Shown here: one piece after another, positions 22,143 to 35,537 of the stretch | Position numbering within the stretch: position 1 is the first letter of the stretch | How the letters are laid out: every line of letters begins with the position of its first letter | Origin: Terfezia claveryi | Lineage: Eukaryota; Ascomycota; Pezizomycetes; Pezizales; Pezizaceae | Assembly: GCA_015179025.1 (NCBI GenBank) | Contig: WHUX01000062.1 | Span: 122,001 to 186,000, forward strand | DNA: 64,000 nucleotides | Direction: 5' to 3' | Translations under genes and position numbers: made by a program | The notes under the pieces: model-generated | The model's database searches: none | What the model saw: the letters and a program-made list of their open reading frames with translations, nothing else | Told to the model about the DNA's origin: nothing

Positions 22143-25100
22143 GATGATGGCTAAATTTGATTTATGCTGTTGCGGGTTGAAATTGCTGACGAGCCTGTGA
22201 TTGAAGTCAGTGGGGGGTAGATTCGAGAAACAGGCAAAGATTCCGTTCTACTGAAGCGAAACGAACGGAGAAGGGAATGAGTGAGAGGAGGTGCCGGGGG
22301 GATTATGGATAAGAGATGGACTAATAATATAATGAGTAATATTAGACCAGATCCAGGAACAGCGCGATTTTCGTAGCCTTCGCTCAAGACTGGGATACCC
22401 TGATACAGTGGAGGACTGACCAGGCATGAGGCAGGGGGGGGAGGGGGGGGGGGGAGGTTTTGGTTTTAACGCACCTGGAGTAGAGGTGGTGGTGTGAGTT
22501 GTCTGCACGCTGCAACGCGCGCTGAGCTGTCAAGGGAGAAAAACGAAGGAAAAAGAGAGGAGATCTCGAATGGCGGGCGTAGATTGCAAGTCCCAAGGTG
22601 AAGAAATTTCGAGGCGCAGTAACAGGGGAGCGGGTGGCCTTACTGGCCTTTTCACCACCGGAATTGATCGATATCGAGGAACAGAGGCCGAGATGTGCGT
22701 GGAGATGATGCCTCGGGGTGCGTGAGGGCAAGAATCTTGCGTGTGGTTCTATGGTTTCGTTCAAAACGTTTATTCAGGTAACGCTGCACGACCGTACTCT
22801 TTCACCGTCCAAAATTGACTGCTAAAAGCATATAGTCAATACAGCTCGTCAACAGAGCTGGTGGTTTTATCATATCCTCTCCAGTGCCCGCCGACGTCGA
22901 CTTCTTCCCATGACACAAGTGCACGCGCGAAATGGATGGCCCATGACCTGGCCAGTTAGGTGCCAGGAATGATGATTGTCGGTAATGTCAGCCCCCGCAA
23001 GCGTAACTGCACGCCAGCAAGCGATTGCAGTGCCCGAGAGGTGGCCCGGATCACTGCAACACTCTAAGTATGTACATTGGTACGTAACTCCGTCCCTCCT
23101 CCCATGAGAGTACTCTTAGAGCTATAGGCTTCAGGTAGTCTGGTGCAGCCGATGTTGGAGGAGAAGCAGCTTTCGTGCTTTGTTAGGGTTGAATAGAGAG
23201 GTTTTGCACCTTGTAAAATTGACAGTAACTACAGCAACCAGACTAGCTAATGCACCTGCCAGGTTTGTGCTTAAGACCGACAGGGATAAAAAGATGTCAA
23301 CTTGACATCGATGTCAAGCAGAAATCTGTGGACGACATCGGAGGATCTTGGCATTGTTGTCCACAACAAATATCTGAAAATGGTTAGCCTTTGTATATTA
23401 GTATCAAAATGCCTTACGTGTACCAAATAATTCAAACATCACGTATACATATACTTATACATATTTTCGTACACATACTACACGTATCAAAAATGTCACA
23501 AACCCCATTCCCTACCGACCTAGTATACCAAGATATAGAGGTGGCCTATTATTATCTTCTTCTTCATCATCGGAAGATTCCGCCTGCATATACTGCCCAC
23601 CAGCAGTACCCCCAACATATGCATGTCCGAGTCTCCGCCATGTTTGTCTGTCATTATTGCAGGTTGCTGCTTACTAAAGAGATATCAATCAGAGTTTGCA
23701 AAACCTCTTATTCTGTACTTTCATGCTTACTAGGATCAAAGTGCGCTACATGGGTTGTGAGATATCTAGCGTGCAAGGGTGCAAAACCTCTCTAATGAGG
23801 ATTCAATTTGGACAAAGAGGTTTATAAACTGATATGTGCAAGGTTTACAGTGAATAAGCCTCGGGAGTTGCATGCAATTGGAGGTCATGCTGCAAAAAAA
23901 TACATAATCGCAATGATTGGAAGGAACCTATCCTCGAGTGCACCACGGTGCGGCCATTGATATGTGCAGTTGTGCGCGTGCAGTGCTGTGCGCATCGACC
24001 AATGAGGGGTAATCTAGTGCGCGTTCACCAGAACTATTCGGACGTGTTTGCAAAGGAACATGAACGCTGCAAGTGGGTATGATACGTAAAAATGTATCAG
24101 TGATGACCACAGTAGGTACTGATTGCTCCATTCGAGTTTCAGGGAATATTCCTAGCTGATAAATATTAATGATATGAGATGATATGACCCACATTTCGGA
24201 AGGTTACCTACTGGGCCCATGGTACTGATGTCGATTTGAGAAGTCACACGGACAAGTACCTACAGTAAATTACGTACATGTGTCATGGATGGAAGCTAAA
24301 AGTGAGGGATATATAGCGCCTGCGAGGGGGAATGGTTGCACCGGTTTACACTGCACTGTAATTTGGTGATGATGACGGGGGATGTACTCTAGAACATAAT
24401 TATACGTTAACAGCAAGAGTACTAGTGGGGTTGGTGTTTTAATTCATATTTGAAACTCAGATGTGACGCGTAGAATGAGATCGCTAAGCATGAGACTTTT
24501 TGCAATAGTTACATAAAGATTAAGCCCGACTTACTATTTAGCACTGCTGTTTTCACCGCCATTCTAATGCAAACCCCCCCCTTCCTCCCCCCGTGTATGT
24601 GAATCCGTTTCAATGATGTTTGATACAAGAATGGCTTTTGAGGGTAACAGTAGCACGGGTTGGTTGGACATACCAATAGTTCAGCTTTTTTGTACGTTAG
24701 TCTTACTGGAGTGAGCGTAGTTTCCATGCCTGGGCTAGTTTTGTTGGAGATGGTCATCTAATTCCCCACACTTTCAGTTCTTTGTATGTATTGTATTACT
24801 ATGTCTGTCACGGTGTTATCTACTACGTAAATTGAGAATAAACTCCCCCCTTCCCCCCTCGCCTGTCTTTTACCATGTGTATCACATAGGCTATAAACTA
24901 AACGAGGTAGGTATCCACCCCCCAGCTATTGTGGGAGAATAGGAGAAGAAGTAAATACTAGCACTTGAAATAGAAAGCCTCGATTCTGGGCTATTTAGTT
25001 CGCCGTACATGTTTGTATATGGTGTTTCATTTATCCCATATATATATGGATGCTACGCATACTTAGACAGTAAAAGTTCCGGCTCATAATATGTATAAAG

Positions 25101-28100
25101 TCATCCAGCGAATGAAACCCGCTTCTCGTCTTTATGCATTTTGCCTTGTCTCGTGGAATCTTCCAATAAGCACGATTCAGGGTAACATTACCAGAGGTTG
25201 TAGACGCTTTAGCCCCTACAAGTACTCCCTCCGTGTAACAACACCAGCGGACTATTTCAGACTAAACAGAATACCTAGGTAGACAGGATCCCCTTTGAGG
25301 ATCACGCGCACATTGTTTGCCCTGCAGCCGAGGATCTCCCCTGCAGATTTATGCAAACTACATCATCTCCTGATCACTCGCTACACCTCAAGTCAGTATT
25401 CACGTCCGTCATTGCACAACCATGTCGGTTAGACTCCCCTGTTAATATCCTAGAATAACCATAAACAACGGTCAGGTGGGGTAATTTTCTTGCTCGTCAA
25501 TCCATGAGCGTGATGGATATATTTCATCTCATCTTTGTCTGGATGCAGCCAGATGATCATGATCTTTGGGAAAAGAAAGAACAAAATAAAAAAAATAAAA
25601 ATAAAAAAAAAAGGCATGAAACATCGAGTTATTACCAGGCCAAGCCAAGCGTGCTTTTTATTTCAAACAAATCACCAACCTGGCTTTCACGCCTCTCCAA
25701 TAGGAAATATTGATATTGCAGCATGACGCGCAACGTACACGTCCTTTTAGGGATATTTATTTACATGATTACATTTCCTCTTCTGGCCTTGACTGAGTTG
25801 CTGCGCAACAACCCCGCGCATAACCATTATTTGAAATATATCCGCGATCCTCAAACCCTAGTCCCTGTAATGTTGCAAATTACCAATGGGGGCGGATCTT
25901 CGGTGCATGTCTGGTTTTGGCTGATGCAGTTCAGTTCGACATGGCCATGCACGTAATTCGTTAGGCGTGGAATGTAAGTCTAGGAGAAGTGTGGATTCGT
26001 GCATTGATTTTACATTGATTTGTGCTCATGATCAGTTTGAAATTTTGCGAGGTAAAAGAACTAAAAGAACAAGGGGAGTTGGAAGAGTGTTGCTTTTTTC
26101 GTACCTCCGGATGATAACTATGCCAAACTATATATGTATACCTTACCTATAGATTGTTGCTTGACATCGGTACACAGAATGATATCGGGGTAATCTGCTA
26201 AGCTCTTGTGCTTGTTTCACCGGGTATACTACTGTACTGTACACACGTTTTGTTGGCGGGAATAATCGATCGACAGAGGCGCGCGCCAATGCGGCGCAGG
26301 TTATGTACCAAATGTGCCGGTGTTTATGCTTTTCTGGGCTGGTGACTGATCTCCGCCTCGATCCTTTAACAATGACTTCCTAGGATTAAGTAGCTCGTCA
26401 AATCTTTTTGCCCTTATCTGAAGCTATGTACCTGGCTATCGTGCCCACAGCCCGAGCTCATCCGTGCACAAGAAGACGTGCGGGGTTCGCTTTGGTTTCG
26501 GCTATGGTTCCATGCCGGCGTGAACGTGCGCGAAACAAAAAAACAAAAACAAACGTTAAACGTCAAAATGTCATCAACTGTACTAGTAGTACCTAGGGCC
26601 TTGTGGACGTACACTCTGCTTTAGCATTTTATTCACTTGGATTGTTTATAGCTGGGCGATTATGAGGAATTATAACTATGGTTCTGTTACAGATGAAATA
26701 ATATTTCCAAGATTGATCTCACGATGGCTACTTACCAACAAACAACAAAAACACCTAAACGGGCTGAAAATAGGTGTAATTATATAAATCAGCTATATTT
26801 GCAATAATTTCAACCCTGAATGTTCAAAATTTGGTTATAATCCCAGGGCCGACTAATCAGGACAGTTGTGCAACGGCGTAAAATAGTTCTGGGTTGAGTT
26901 TGAGCGGGCAACTAAACTAGGAACTAAACTAGTGGTAGGAATGCCAGCTGCCGAAAGGAGGATAACCATATTGTCGTATAACCCACCTAGAATAGTTCGG
27001 TGCTAAATATACCTACCTCATTAAAGGTTCTACCCAGGTACTACCCAGGTACTACCCAGTCTGATTGGCTGTGTGCGTTTACACATCTCGTATCAGAATA
27101 CAACCCCCTGCTGGAACAATAACCCATTTGGCCTGGAACAAGGAATATTGGACTATGCCTTACCTACCTACCTTGAGTGACCGGAAACCTGAGCTGACTC
27201 GGTCCAATCACAAACATTTGTGTCCATTTAAGTGGCCATTGTTGGATAACTTGGGCAGGCTACAGTAGGGCATGGGACTAGAAACCTACTGTAGAGCAGG
27301 GAAGTGTACAATTCATGCTCTGGGTGTGAGTGCTGCTAATAGGTGTTCAGCCAATGGAACGCAATGATATCAAAGAGAAATGGTGATGTGGTCAACATGC
27401 TGGAGGTGATTCGATTGATTTAAGAGTTGCGATAACCACGTGCGAATCACACTATAGCCCTAACTGAGACTGTAGGTGATTTGTGAGTTAGGGGTACTTG
27501 CATATGTGCGAAGAGGCACATATAATACGCAATGTTTGGAACGGAAACATTTCAGTTCTACCGGTATGCCGCATCTTGTGTCAAAGATGGGGCAGGTAAC
27601 GGGCTTGCATACTCTATTCCCAGGTGGCCTGGTCAACATCGGATATGTATACCCAATTGTAAAGCTGAGACTCGGGGCTTGAAGCAGCTATTATAACTAA
27701 GGAGTTATTTGAGACAGGTGGCGTTCGGAGATACAGTCGCATCATATCTTCCTGCCGATCACTTTTTTTCTCAAACTGTAGATCTGCAGCTGACTCCTGA
27801 CCATCTCCATAGACGAAACCTCTTCAAGTCCGTCCACTTAGCGGACGGCTCTTTTTGATTTTGCTGGAGAATACTCGAATTAGCCTCACAAATTCCTGGG
27901 GCCGGAGGGGGAAAATAAACCTTTGTATATATACAGATCTCACCGACCTCTTTCCTTCGCCGCAATACCCTTACTTCCCCACATCCACAACTCTTCCCTT
28001 CCAATTTACCTTCATTATTTGCAGAGCTAGTCTTTGTGTATTTTGTTTCATATTTACTCAACGGTATTTCGTTCCTTTTTTTCGCTACTTGCATTCTATA

Positions 28101-28442
28101 CCAATAAGGTGAATCAGGATTCACCTGGTGCTACATTTGACTGGTTAGAAAGAGTGTTTGGGCAAGAGACGTATATAAATTTACGTATCCTGTCATTGGT
28201 GTCACTTGCGACATCAGTTCCCAACTAGACTCACGTGTGGTGGCTCAGAGTTCTGGTAGAACGTGATACCAGATCTTTTCTCCTTTACTTTTATATTCAC
28301 CAAATCTTCATATCATTTTCTCTTCACACATTGTATTCTGCACTAGCTGGCTGGAATTTTTTCAATATTTTTCTGTTTATCCTTAGCCTGAATAACCACT
28401 GCCACATCCGGACGTACATACGACCACCACAAACAAATAGAG
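22143..28442. other. 6.3-kb gene-free stretch
   Basis: Nothing here convinces as a gene. Notable contents are a G-run with few interruptions at about 22434-22454, copies of the TAGTCTGGT motif near 23138 and 23230, a TTCAGGGTAAC motif at 25175-25185, and a short 11-bp tandem repeat, GGTACTACCCA x about 3, at 27028-27059. All open frames are under 135 codons and compositionally poor. Confidence 0.6.
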
Positions 28443-29419
28443 ATGGCATCAAGGGCCCTCGCCACCAACTCCTCCATCCCTCCATCAAGATTCACAAGAA
28501 CCGGTCGCTACCCCTCACCTCCCCCTCCGCAGCTTCAGGCTCAGACCCAGGGTACGACAGAGGAAGTCTCCCCAGTCTCTCCTCGCTCCGCCCCAGCCTC
28601 GCCTATTCGTGTGTGGGCGCGCCCCTCCTTCTCTGCATTTGATGAGATCCACCTCGAGTCTCCCCGGGAGCTACAGCCTCTCGGATTAGGTCTCACTACC
28701 ACAACAAGACCCACCAGCGAGACTTTCAGGGAGAATTTCAATCGGTTCAATAATATCCCTCCTAGAGGGGGTCTTGGAAATTTGGGGAATTTGAGAAGGA
28801 GTGATAGCAATAGCAGTACGAGCAGCAGGGGAAGCGCAAGATCGGCGAGATCGAGTGTGAGTAGCTCGGGGGGGTCCCCGGAGAAACCGCCGGCGTATGT
28901 ATCTACGACAGAGGCCAAGGCGGAGGAAGTGAAGGAACCTGCGGAGAAGTCGACGGCGTGGAGGCACTTGAGTAGGTGGTCGCCGCTGATGTGGATACAG
29001 CTGGTATGTTTTATTCCCCTTGTTTCACTCGCTCTAATGGTGAGGCAATGGCTGATTTGCTGTAATAGCTCTTCTTCCTCGGTATCCCAACTTTAACGCT
29101 CACCTGGACCGTTTCCCTTATATACTTTACTCTCATACCCCGCCTTTTCCCCTCTAAGGGGAAATTACTCGATGACTGGGTTCAGGAAGGGGTAGAACGG
29201 GATAACGCCACTGCAATCCAGGAGGGAATAGCGATACAGGGAACAGAGTATATGGACATCAGGAGGAAAATGCGGACTTGGGAAGTAGCCACTGCCGGAG
29301 CAGCAGGGGTAGTCTGGACGCTCTTATGTGTAGCAGTTGGCATTATTGCTGTCGAGGTCACGAAACAGGGGGCCCGTAACCCGGATTATGGAAGTGGGGA
29401 TGTTGTTGGGGAATTTTAG
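28443..29419 (+). CDS. Fungal integral membrane protein of unknown function
   Basis: Exons 28443-29003 and 29069-29419 give 303 aa, with a 65-bp intron (GTATGT donor, GTAATAG acceptor). The first 180 residues are Ser/Pro/Arg-rich and probably disordered. A membrane segment spans the splice junction (SPLMWIQLLFFLGIPTLTL), and a further hydrophobic stretch (WTVSLIYFTLI) follows at once. Then come a soluble Glu/Arg-rich loop and a last hydrophobic segment (AAGVVWTLLCVAVGIIAV), before a short tail. I do not recognise the family. Confidence 0.72.
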
Positions 29420-31550
29420 GGTTTGGGATGATTTTCACGAATTATGAAAGAGTGGGGCAGGCTTTTCTCCCCATCACCATTTATTTATTTACCTTTCACC
29501 TACAGCGGTGATATGGGGGCTGTTCGCCAAATATTCTATTTCCCTGTTTTTTGTTGGGTGTTGATCACCATTGTCATAAAGCTCATTATTGCTCATGCAA
29601 TATGGTTTTCCTTTGTATGTATATCTGTGTTTACATATCCAGGCGTTTTTTTGGGGGTCTGTACATGTTTCTTTTTTCTTTATTTTCTCCTTGATTGTCT
29701 TCTTTTCTTGCTAAGGATTCACGGTGCATATGGAAAGTAATTTACTCTAGTAGACTAGTAGAAAGGGGATTAGGGATAGTGGGGGGTTTATACATACACG
29801 CATAATGGGAATTTAACTAGTGAGGGTAACTGGTTGGAAGGGGAAAAAAGAAAATAAAAAAAGTTAAAACTAGGTCGGGTGGAGATCTTAATATTAAAAT
29901 CTTTTGGTTTTTTCTTGGGAATATGAAAAGTTTATTCTCTATTGGAGAAAAAAAAAAGAAAAAGAAAAAGAAAAGAAAATGGCATGGTTTTGCAACTGTT
30001 TGGGAATACATGAGCGTCCCAAGGGAGGGAGGACTGAAAGGGGGGGGGGGGGGAAGGTGGGGTGGGGACGGCTTGCATTCTTCAATTTCTCTTAAATATA
30101 TACAGGCTTGCCAAGATAGACATATAGATATAATTTATATTCTTACTGCATTTTTGTGTGTGTTAATGTGTTTTTTAGTTCAATCTTTTATTTTTATTTT
30201 TATTTTTTTTCAGTTATATATGTTCGCGGGCAGCATATGCCGCCCGCATACCCACTGTGCCGCTCACGGGCAATTTAAATAATTACCCAATTTGGTGTAT
30301 AATGCACTTGTATTGATAAAGGTTTACGAGTACTGATTTACCCAGAAAAAAAGAAGAATTGATAACGGTGAGCTATCCCAGCGACTGCAATAGATTCATG
30401 TATTTCACAGTCGATTAGACCTCCATCTAACATTCCAATTTGGTACAGCTAGAGCTGAGAGGTTAATACAGTCATGATCTATTAACACTTTCGTATGCCA
30501 ATAAATTGAGAATTTCAGATTAATCTTAAGGTATCGGCAACAACAATTAGAGTAGAAGTTTTTGCAAACATCTGAAACGAAAAACCATCAGTAGTTATAG
30601 ATGCCTGGTGAACTGTGGTTTACGGAGCAGTTAGAGTAGGTCTTTAGTTAGGTGAAAAGTTATTAGATACGCCATACTTAACACAATTAATAGGATCTAG
30701 GCTGTAATTTTGAAATAGCTTTGCACATAGCCCCTTTATTATCAGGTTTGGCAATATCACAACTGCAAAAAAAATTGATTATTTGTTGTAGCATCGTGCC
30801 AATTTGATTTCCTATAAACTCTGTAAAACAGCAATCTACCTGTTGTATAATTCTAGGTAGAAGCTGCTTCGTTTTTAGTTTAAAAATCGAGGAATTGAAG
30901 TACCTTAGCAATCTGCGTATAAATAAGTAACCTGCAATTAAGAAAGTACCCGTTTTTCGTTTTGCACCTTACCTGGATCCTATAAGTAAGGAAAAGCTGG
31001 GATTTTTCTAGGGTAAAAAGATTGCTCAAAACTTCACTGAATTCCACATAGCACATCGATATTCAGCTATATAGCCCCGAACCCTAAGAGCCCCGTCTAT
31101 TAGAATCCCCGTACATAAGAAATTAATTTTCAAATACCTGTACGTATTGCATAGGAAGCGCTGCAGATTTCTACGATAGCAATAAATTCAGTACCCTCGT
31201 CTCCATTCCATTCATCATCAGAGATGAAGGTTGGTGAGTTGTTAACTACAAAAGCATGTACTTCATCATTTGAAGGGCTTGATGTAATTTTTTCCGGAAT
31301 TCCCCTTGCTCAGTGTCTGCTATCTCCCACTAATCAACAGGAAGGGTATGTAAGTGTGGATGGGGTGGTCAAAGATGACTTCATAGGGTGTTTTTTTTTG
31401 AGTGTAGCAGAATGTTTTGTTCGACTTACATTTACCAAATTGAGGAATTATTATTAATTGCCCGCGACCGGCACAGAACATATATTATATCTAGAATTTC
31501 TAGGCAGCAGTCCCCTCCCGGGAAAAAAAAAAAAAATAAAATAAAATAAA

Positions 31551-31680
31551 TTTGTTGCACTTCAGGGTAACATAACACCTACCCACCCACCCACTTTCAG
31601 GAAAAAAAAAAAAATTTGTTGCACTTCAGGGTAACATAACACCCACCCACCCACCCACTTTCAGGAAAAAAAAAAAAATA
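31551..31680. repeat. Tandem duplication of a ~64-bp unit
   Basis: Two adjacent units start TTTGTTGCACTTCAGGGTAA at 31551 and 31615. Each contains CATAACACC, a CCCA-repeat run, CACTTTCAGG and an A-run. They are nearly identical apart from one C/T change and the CCCA and A-run lengths. Both carry the TTCAGGGTAAC motif that recurs elsewhere in the window. Confidence 0.9.
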
Positions 31681-32004
31681 AAAAAAGGTACTCGTGTGAG
31701 CCTCCCATCCGGGGGGTTGGGGGGGGGGATGACAAGCCACCCTGAATCCCGGGGTAGATCGAAGGTGGGGGGAGGGGGATTAAAAACAGGAACTACATAA
31801 TCCTGTATATGGCAAAAGCAGAAGTTGAGAGTTATGTATGTAAGTGAGGATGAAAAAAAGATCCTGTGTGAGAAGGCGAGTGGGTGAGTTGGTTTTTTTT
31901 GTTTGGGGGGGAGAGGAAACCCACCCCCCCCCAAAAAAAAAAAAAAAGGAATAGGCCTTATATGTTACGTCCGTGCATCCGTACTTCCGGTTTCCGTATT
32001 CTTG

Positions 32005-32005
<1 letters not shown>

Positions 32006-32049
<44 letters not shown>

Positions 32050-32050
32050 T
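32006..32050. repeat. ATT trinucleotide microsatellite
   Basis: About 14 uninterrupted ATT units, followed within 10 bp by a poly-G run. Confidence 0.95.
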
Positions 32051-32601
32051 GCCGGGGGGGGGGGTCCTAATCAAAACAACAACCAAGAACGCAAAAAAAG
32101 AAAAAATAATGCCACCCCCATATATAGATTACACTAAGAAAGCTAAAGCTAAGAAGCTACGTAATGCGTGCCTGTATATGTATATATTCCTCTCTCTGAA
32201 CTCATCACAAGAAATATCTCAACTCACTCAATTAATCCTCGTACATCATCAGGAAAGCGACTTCAAACCCCCCCCCCAAAAAAAAGGAGGAAACACTAAA
32301 GTGTACTAGCAGTATATACACATGCTCATAGAAGCAAAGAAAAAGAAGAGGAAAAGAAGAAAAATCAAGAAACAAAAAAGCCCCCGAGGCCAGTGCAACC
32401 GCCAAAGGTAGATAGATAGATATTAAAAACCCTTACAACGAAACCCTGGAATCAACCAACGCCCCGACGTGAATTGAGGGGAGTATACACCACACCAGCC
32501 CCCCAAAAAGTCTTTGAAAAAAAGGGAAACCATCACCAATGCTCGCGCTCGCTCGCCTGCTTACTAACCCAACGGCAATATCTGTATCTCACCCTTTATC
32601 C

Positions 32602-35448
32602 TCATGTATCTTGCGTCCTATCCGCCACCAACTTCGACGACTCCCCCTTTTGCGCCTTCTCTTTATCTCCTTTCCCCAAAAGCCCCAACGCCTTCGAGAG
32701 CCTCTTCCATGATCTTCCTTCCTTATCTTTCTCCTTCTCCTTCTCCCTCCCTTTATCTTTTTCTTTGCCCTTGCCTTTCGCCTTATCTTTCTCTCCGTCG
32801 CTCACCGAGGCACCAGCAGTAACTGCTACTTCCGGCAACGAGGGCGTCGACCCTGTCGTGCTAAAACTAACCACATCGCCCGCATCCTCCTTCCCTCGGG
32901 CTTTATCCTTATCCCTATCTTCCTTCTTATCTTTCTCCTTGTCCTTATCTTTATCTCCCCCACCTAGTATACCCCCCCACACCCTTTCCCCCCAAGTCGG
33001 ATTATCCTTACTCTTACTCTTCTTCAGCGGCTTCTCGAGCTTTCCATCCTTCTGCATCTCCTCCTGAACCTCTAGCTCCTTCAGATCCCTGCGAAGCTCA
33101 TAACTCTTCCTACCAGCCAGAAGGCTCAAGCTAGGCATACTGGACCGCTTCTCCCTCTTCTCCACCGCCAAGGACCTGTCCCTGGAAGTCTCTATACTCG
33201 CTCTCTGTCTCTCACTAACAGATGCACTCCTGACATGGCCAGGTGATGAATCTTTCCCTTCCCGAGAGAATCCTCTAAATAGCCTCGAACTCTTCCTACT
33301 AGGGGGGCCATCCGTCTTCCCATCCATACTCCTACCCCGCTCCGCAGCTTCTGGCTCTAAGAATCCTCTCGATACAGGCCTCATCCCTGGTGTAAGGGGT
33401 AGTGTAGCAGAATACTCTGGTGGTGGTGTCCGTGCCTCCTCCGGAGTTGGTGCGAAAATTTCCGGCATCAGAAGTTTCTTCTCCCCAAGTGAAGAGGCTA
33501 AGGAAGAGCTTGAGGTGCGGCCTGATATAGCTCCATCTGCCAAGCCCGATCCTTCAAGCTCCTCATCGATAGGCGCAACCTGGTAAAAAAGCAAGTACGG
33601 TGTCTCCTCATCAAACGCCTTCTGATGATCCACATATGTGACTTTCTCTTGTGCCAAATCATCAAACCGCAACCACCTCCCCGCATCACTCTCCGGATTA
33701 TCGTCCCCACGTACTAGAGCAACGTAGTGCCCACTCTGGACACTCTTTCCCCGGTGGCACACAGCGGATTTTAGTACGAGCTTAAAGTTTCCATAGACGG
33801 AAGCGGACGCATCCATTTCATCATCCGACACGAACTGAGGTAAAGGAATTTCAAGTGGAATCTCAACTTTGGTGTCAATGCGGGTTGCTTGTCCTTGTGC
33901 CGTCCAGGCATATCGCTTCAGACATAGACCTATTACGGGCCTTTTGGTCGCAAAGTGTTGAGTGAACGAAGACTGCTCATTCGGCAGCCCCTCGGTGTAG
34001 AACGGCAAGACTGAAAAGAAACACCACGCTGGAACCAATGCCTCCGCAGCCTTGTTGTGCAGGGTGGCCTGTCGTATCAGTGGTGGTGGTGGCTTCACCG
34101 TTATGGGTGTGACCGTAAAATTGGTGGGAGTGCTGACGGTCGGTGATGTTTGGTTTGATCCTAAATCAGCTGTTTCTATGTGCATCGCTCCTCCCTTAGA
34201 AGAATCAAAGGAGTACATAGAATCTATCGTCTGTTTTCTTTCTAACTCTCGTGTCACCTCAATACGGTTGCTGAAATATTCTATTCCACAACTTCGTTAG
34301 TAGAAACTACAGTCATTAATGTCATCGGACACAAACCATCCAAGCAAGCCTCCAACTTCACCGGCTCCCCATCAGAATTATCTGGAATCGCTAAATTCAG
34401 GAGCCTCTCAGACACAAACCGATGGTCATCATCCGCCGCTTCCTTCCCGCCGTGGGCCACGTCCATTTTCAGCGTGAGTAGAGGGAGATCCAGCTTCTCC
34501 GTTATAAATGTGAATGCTTCGGATGCATCTTGTTGCTTCAAATTCGCGGCCTCTTCCCACCCGCACGTAGCGATTGAGTCTTGAAGTAATTGCATCTAAA
34601 GGACCAACAGAGTCAGTGCCATGGACTAGCTCATATTCACGAAATCCCTTACTATATCTGTTGTAACAAGCCTTCCTGTACGGAGAAGGTTCACGAATAA
34701 TCGTATCATGGTACTCAGACGCCGTCTGGGCTCGTCATCGAAGATATTGTAAAGCATGGCCTTTCCATAAGTCAGTCAAAGAACCCTGCGAAATGTGGGG
34801 CGACAAACCTCAAACGAGTCCAGTCGGGCAAACAATGCAAATAGTAGCGAATCCAAATAGCATGTGACCTTGCCATTATTCTCTGCCCCAAGTAGACGCG
34901 TTGTTCGGTTTATATCTTTGACAATTCCGCATATAGATTCGTCGTGCAGTATGAGCAAACTGCAAGAGTTAGTCAAAGCAATTCACTATCCGATACCCCA
35001 AATTTCGGGAACGTACTCAACAGCTTTATCCACATCCCCACTTGCATATTTCCCTCGAAGAACATCTCTGATTTTGTCGTGTGCATCTGGCAGATCAATC
35101 GCGTATGATACCAGATAGGCGTTGATCTTCTTAATCTACACGCATGTCGCATATCGAATTGATTAGCACAACCCAGCCTAGGACAATCTCACTCTACATA
35201 GAGGATCCAAACCTTCAAGCTCTCTTCCTCGTCTGTTAACTTGGTGCCTGACTTATTCGCTCCTCCATAGAGGTCCGCGGAAAACGGTTGCTATCACCAT
35301 CCAATCACAAAATCAGTAAAATGTTTTGATCCCAAACAAATGACGTAGTCCCGTCAAATTGCCGCCTTTGTCCCACAACGCTAGATTCCAGACATACCCG
35401 TCTCTTTTTAGCGCCCCTAATACTCTGCCAACGGGTGAGAGACTGCAT
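32602..35448 (-). CDS. Ubiquitin carboxyl-terminal hydrolase (USP family)
   Basis: A cysteine protease that removes ubiquitin from proteins. Seven exons (35448-35398, 35290-35213, 35135-35017, 34959-34809, 34760-34653, 34595-34333, 34270-32602) give 812 aa from the first in-frame ATG. The Cys box reads GKVTCYLDSLLFALFARL. The QQDASEAF motif follows. The His box reads QSGHYVALVRGDD, ending with DEETPYLLFYQ. After the domain comes a long Ser/Arg-rich and then Lys/Asp/Glu-rich tail. The donor at 34333/34332 (GTGTCC) is weak and was chosen because it joins CLDG to NRIEV in frame. Upstream of the ATG the same frame encodes a hydrophobic stretch (AAILSFTIVAAAAGG), which could be a membrane anchor if an earlier start exists. 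A leader intron (donor 35910, acceptor 35538) is plausible. Confidence 0.87.
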
Positions 35449-35537
35449 CACAAGTAGGCCGACTGATCCGCCGGCTGCTGCGGCGACGATTGTAAAGGAG
35501 AGAATGGCTGCTGTGTTTCCTGCTGCCTCTGGATGGG

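Larger units (their letters stand above)
29420..32601. other. 3.2-kb gene-free stretch rich in simple repeats
   Basis: No gene seen. The stretch is dense in A-runs, G-runs (for example 30040-30052 and 32055-32065), a GAAAAA-type tract near 29946-29980, an ATT microsatellite and a tandem 64-bp duplication, the last two listed separately. Confidence 0.6.

Noticed and set aside
23391..23795. 134-codon frame (+)
   Set aside because: Low-complexity Tyr/His/Ile composition, no domain and no neighbouring exon.
29444..29740. 98-codon hydrophobic frame (+)
   Set aside because: It sits directly after the stop of the 303-aa membrane protein and is T-rich; it is most likely its 3' untranslated region.
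32474..33067. 197-codon Ser/Pro/Phe-rich frame (+)
   Set aside because: It is largely antisense to the Lys/Asp/Glu-rich tail of the USP gene, and its composition follows from that.
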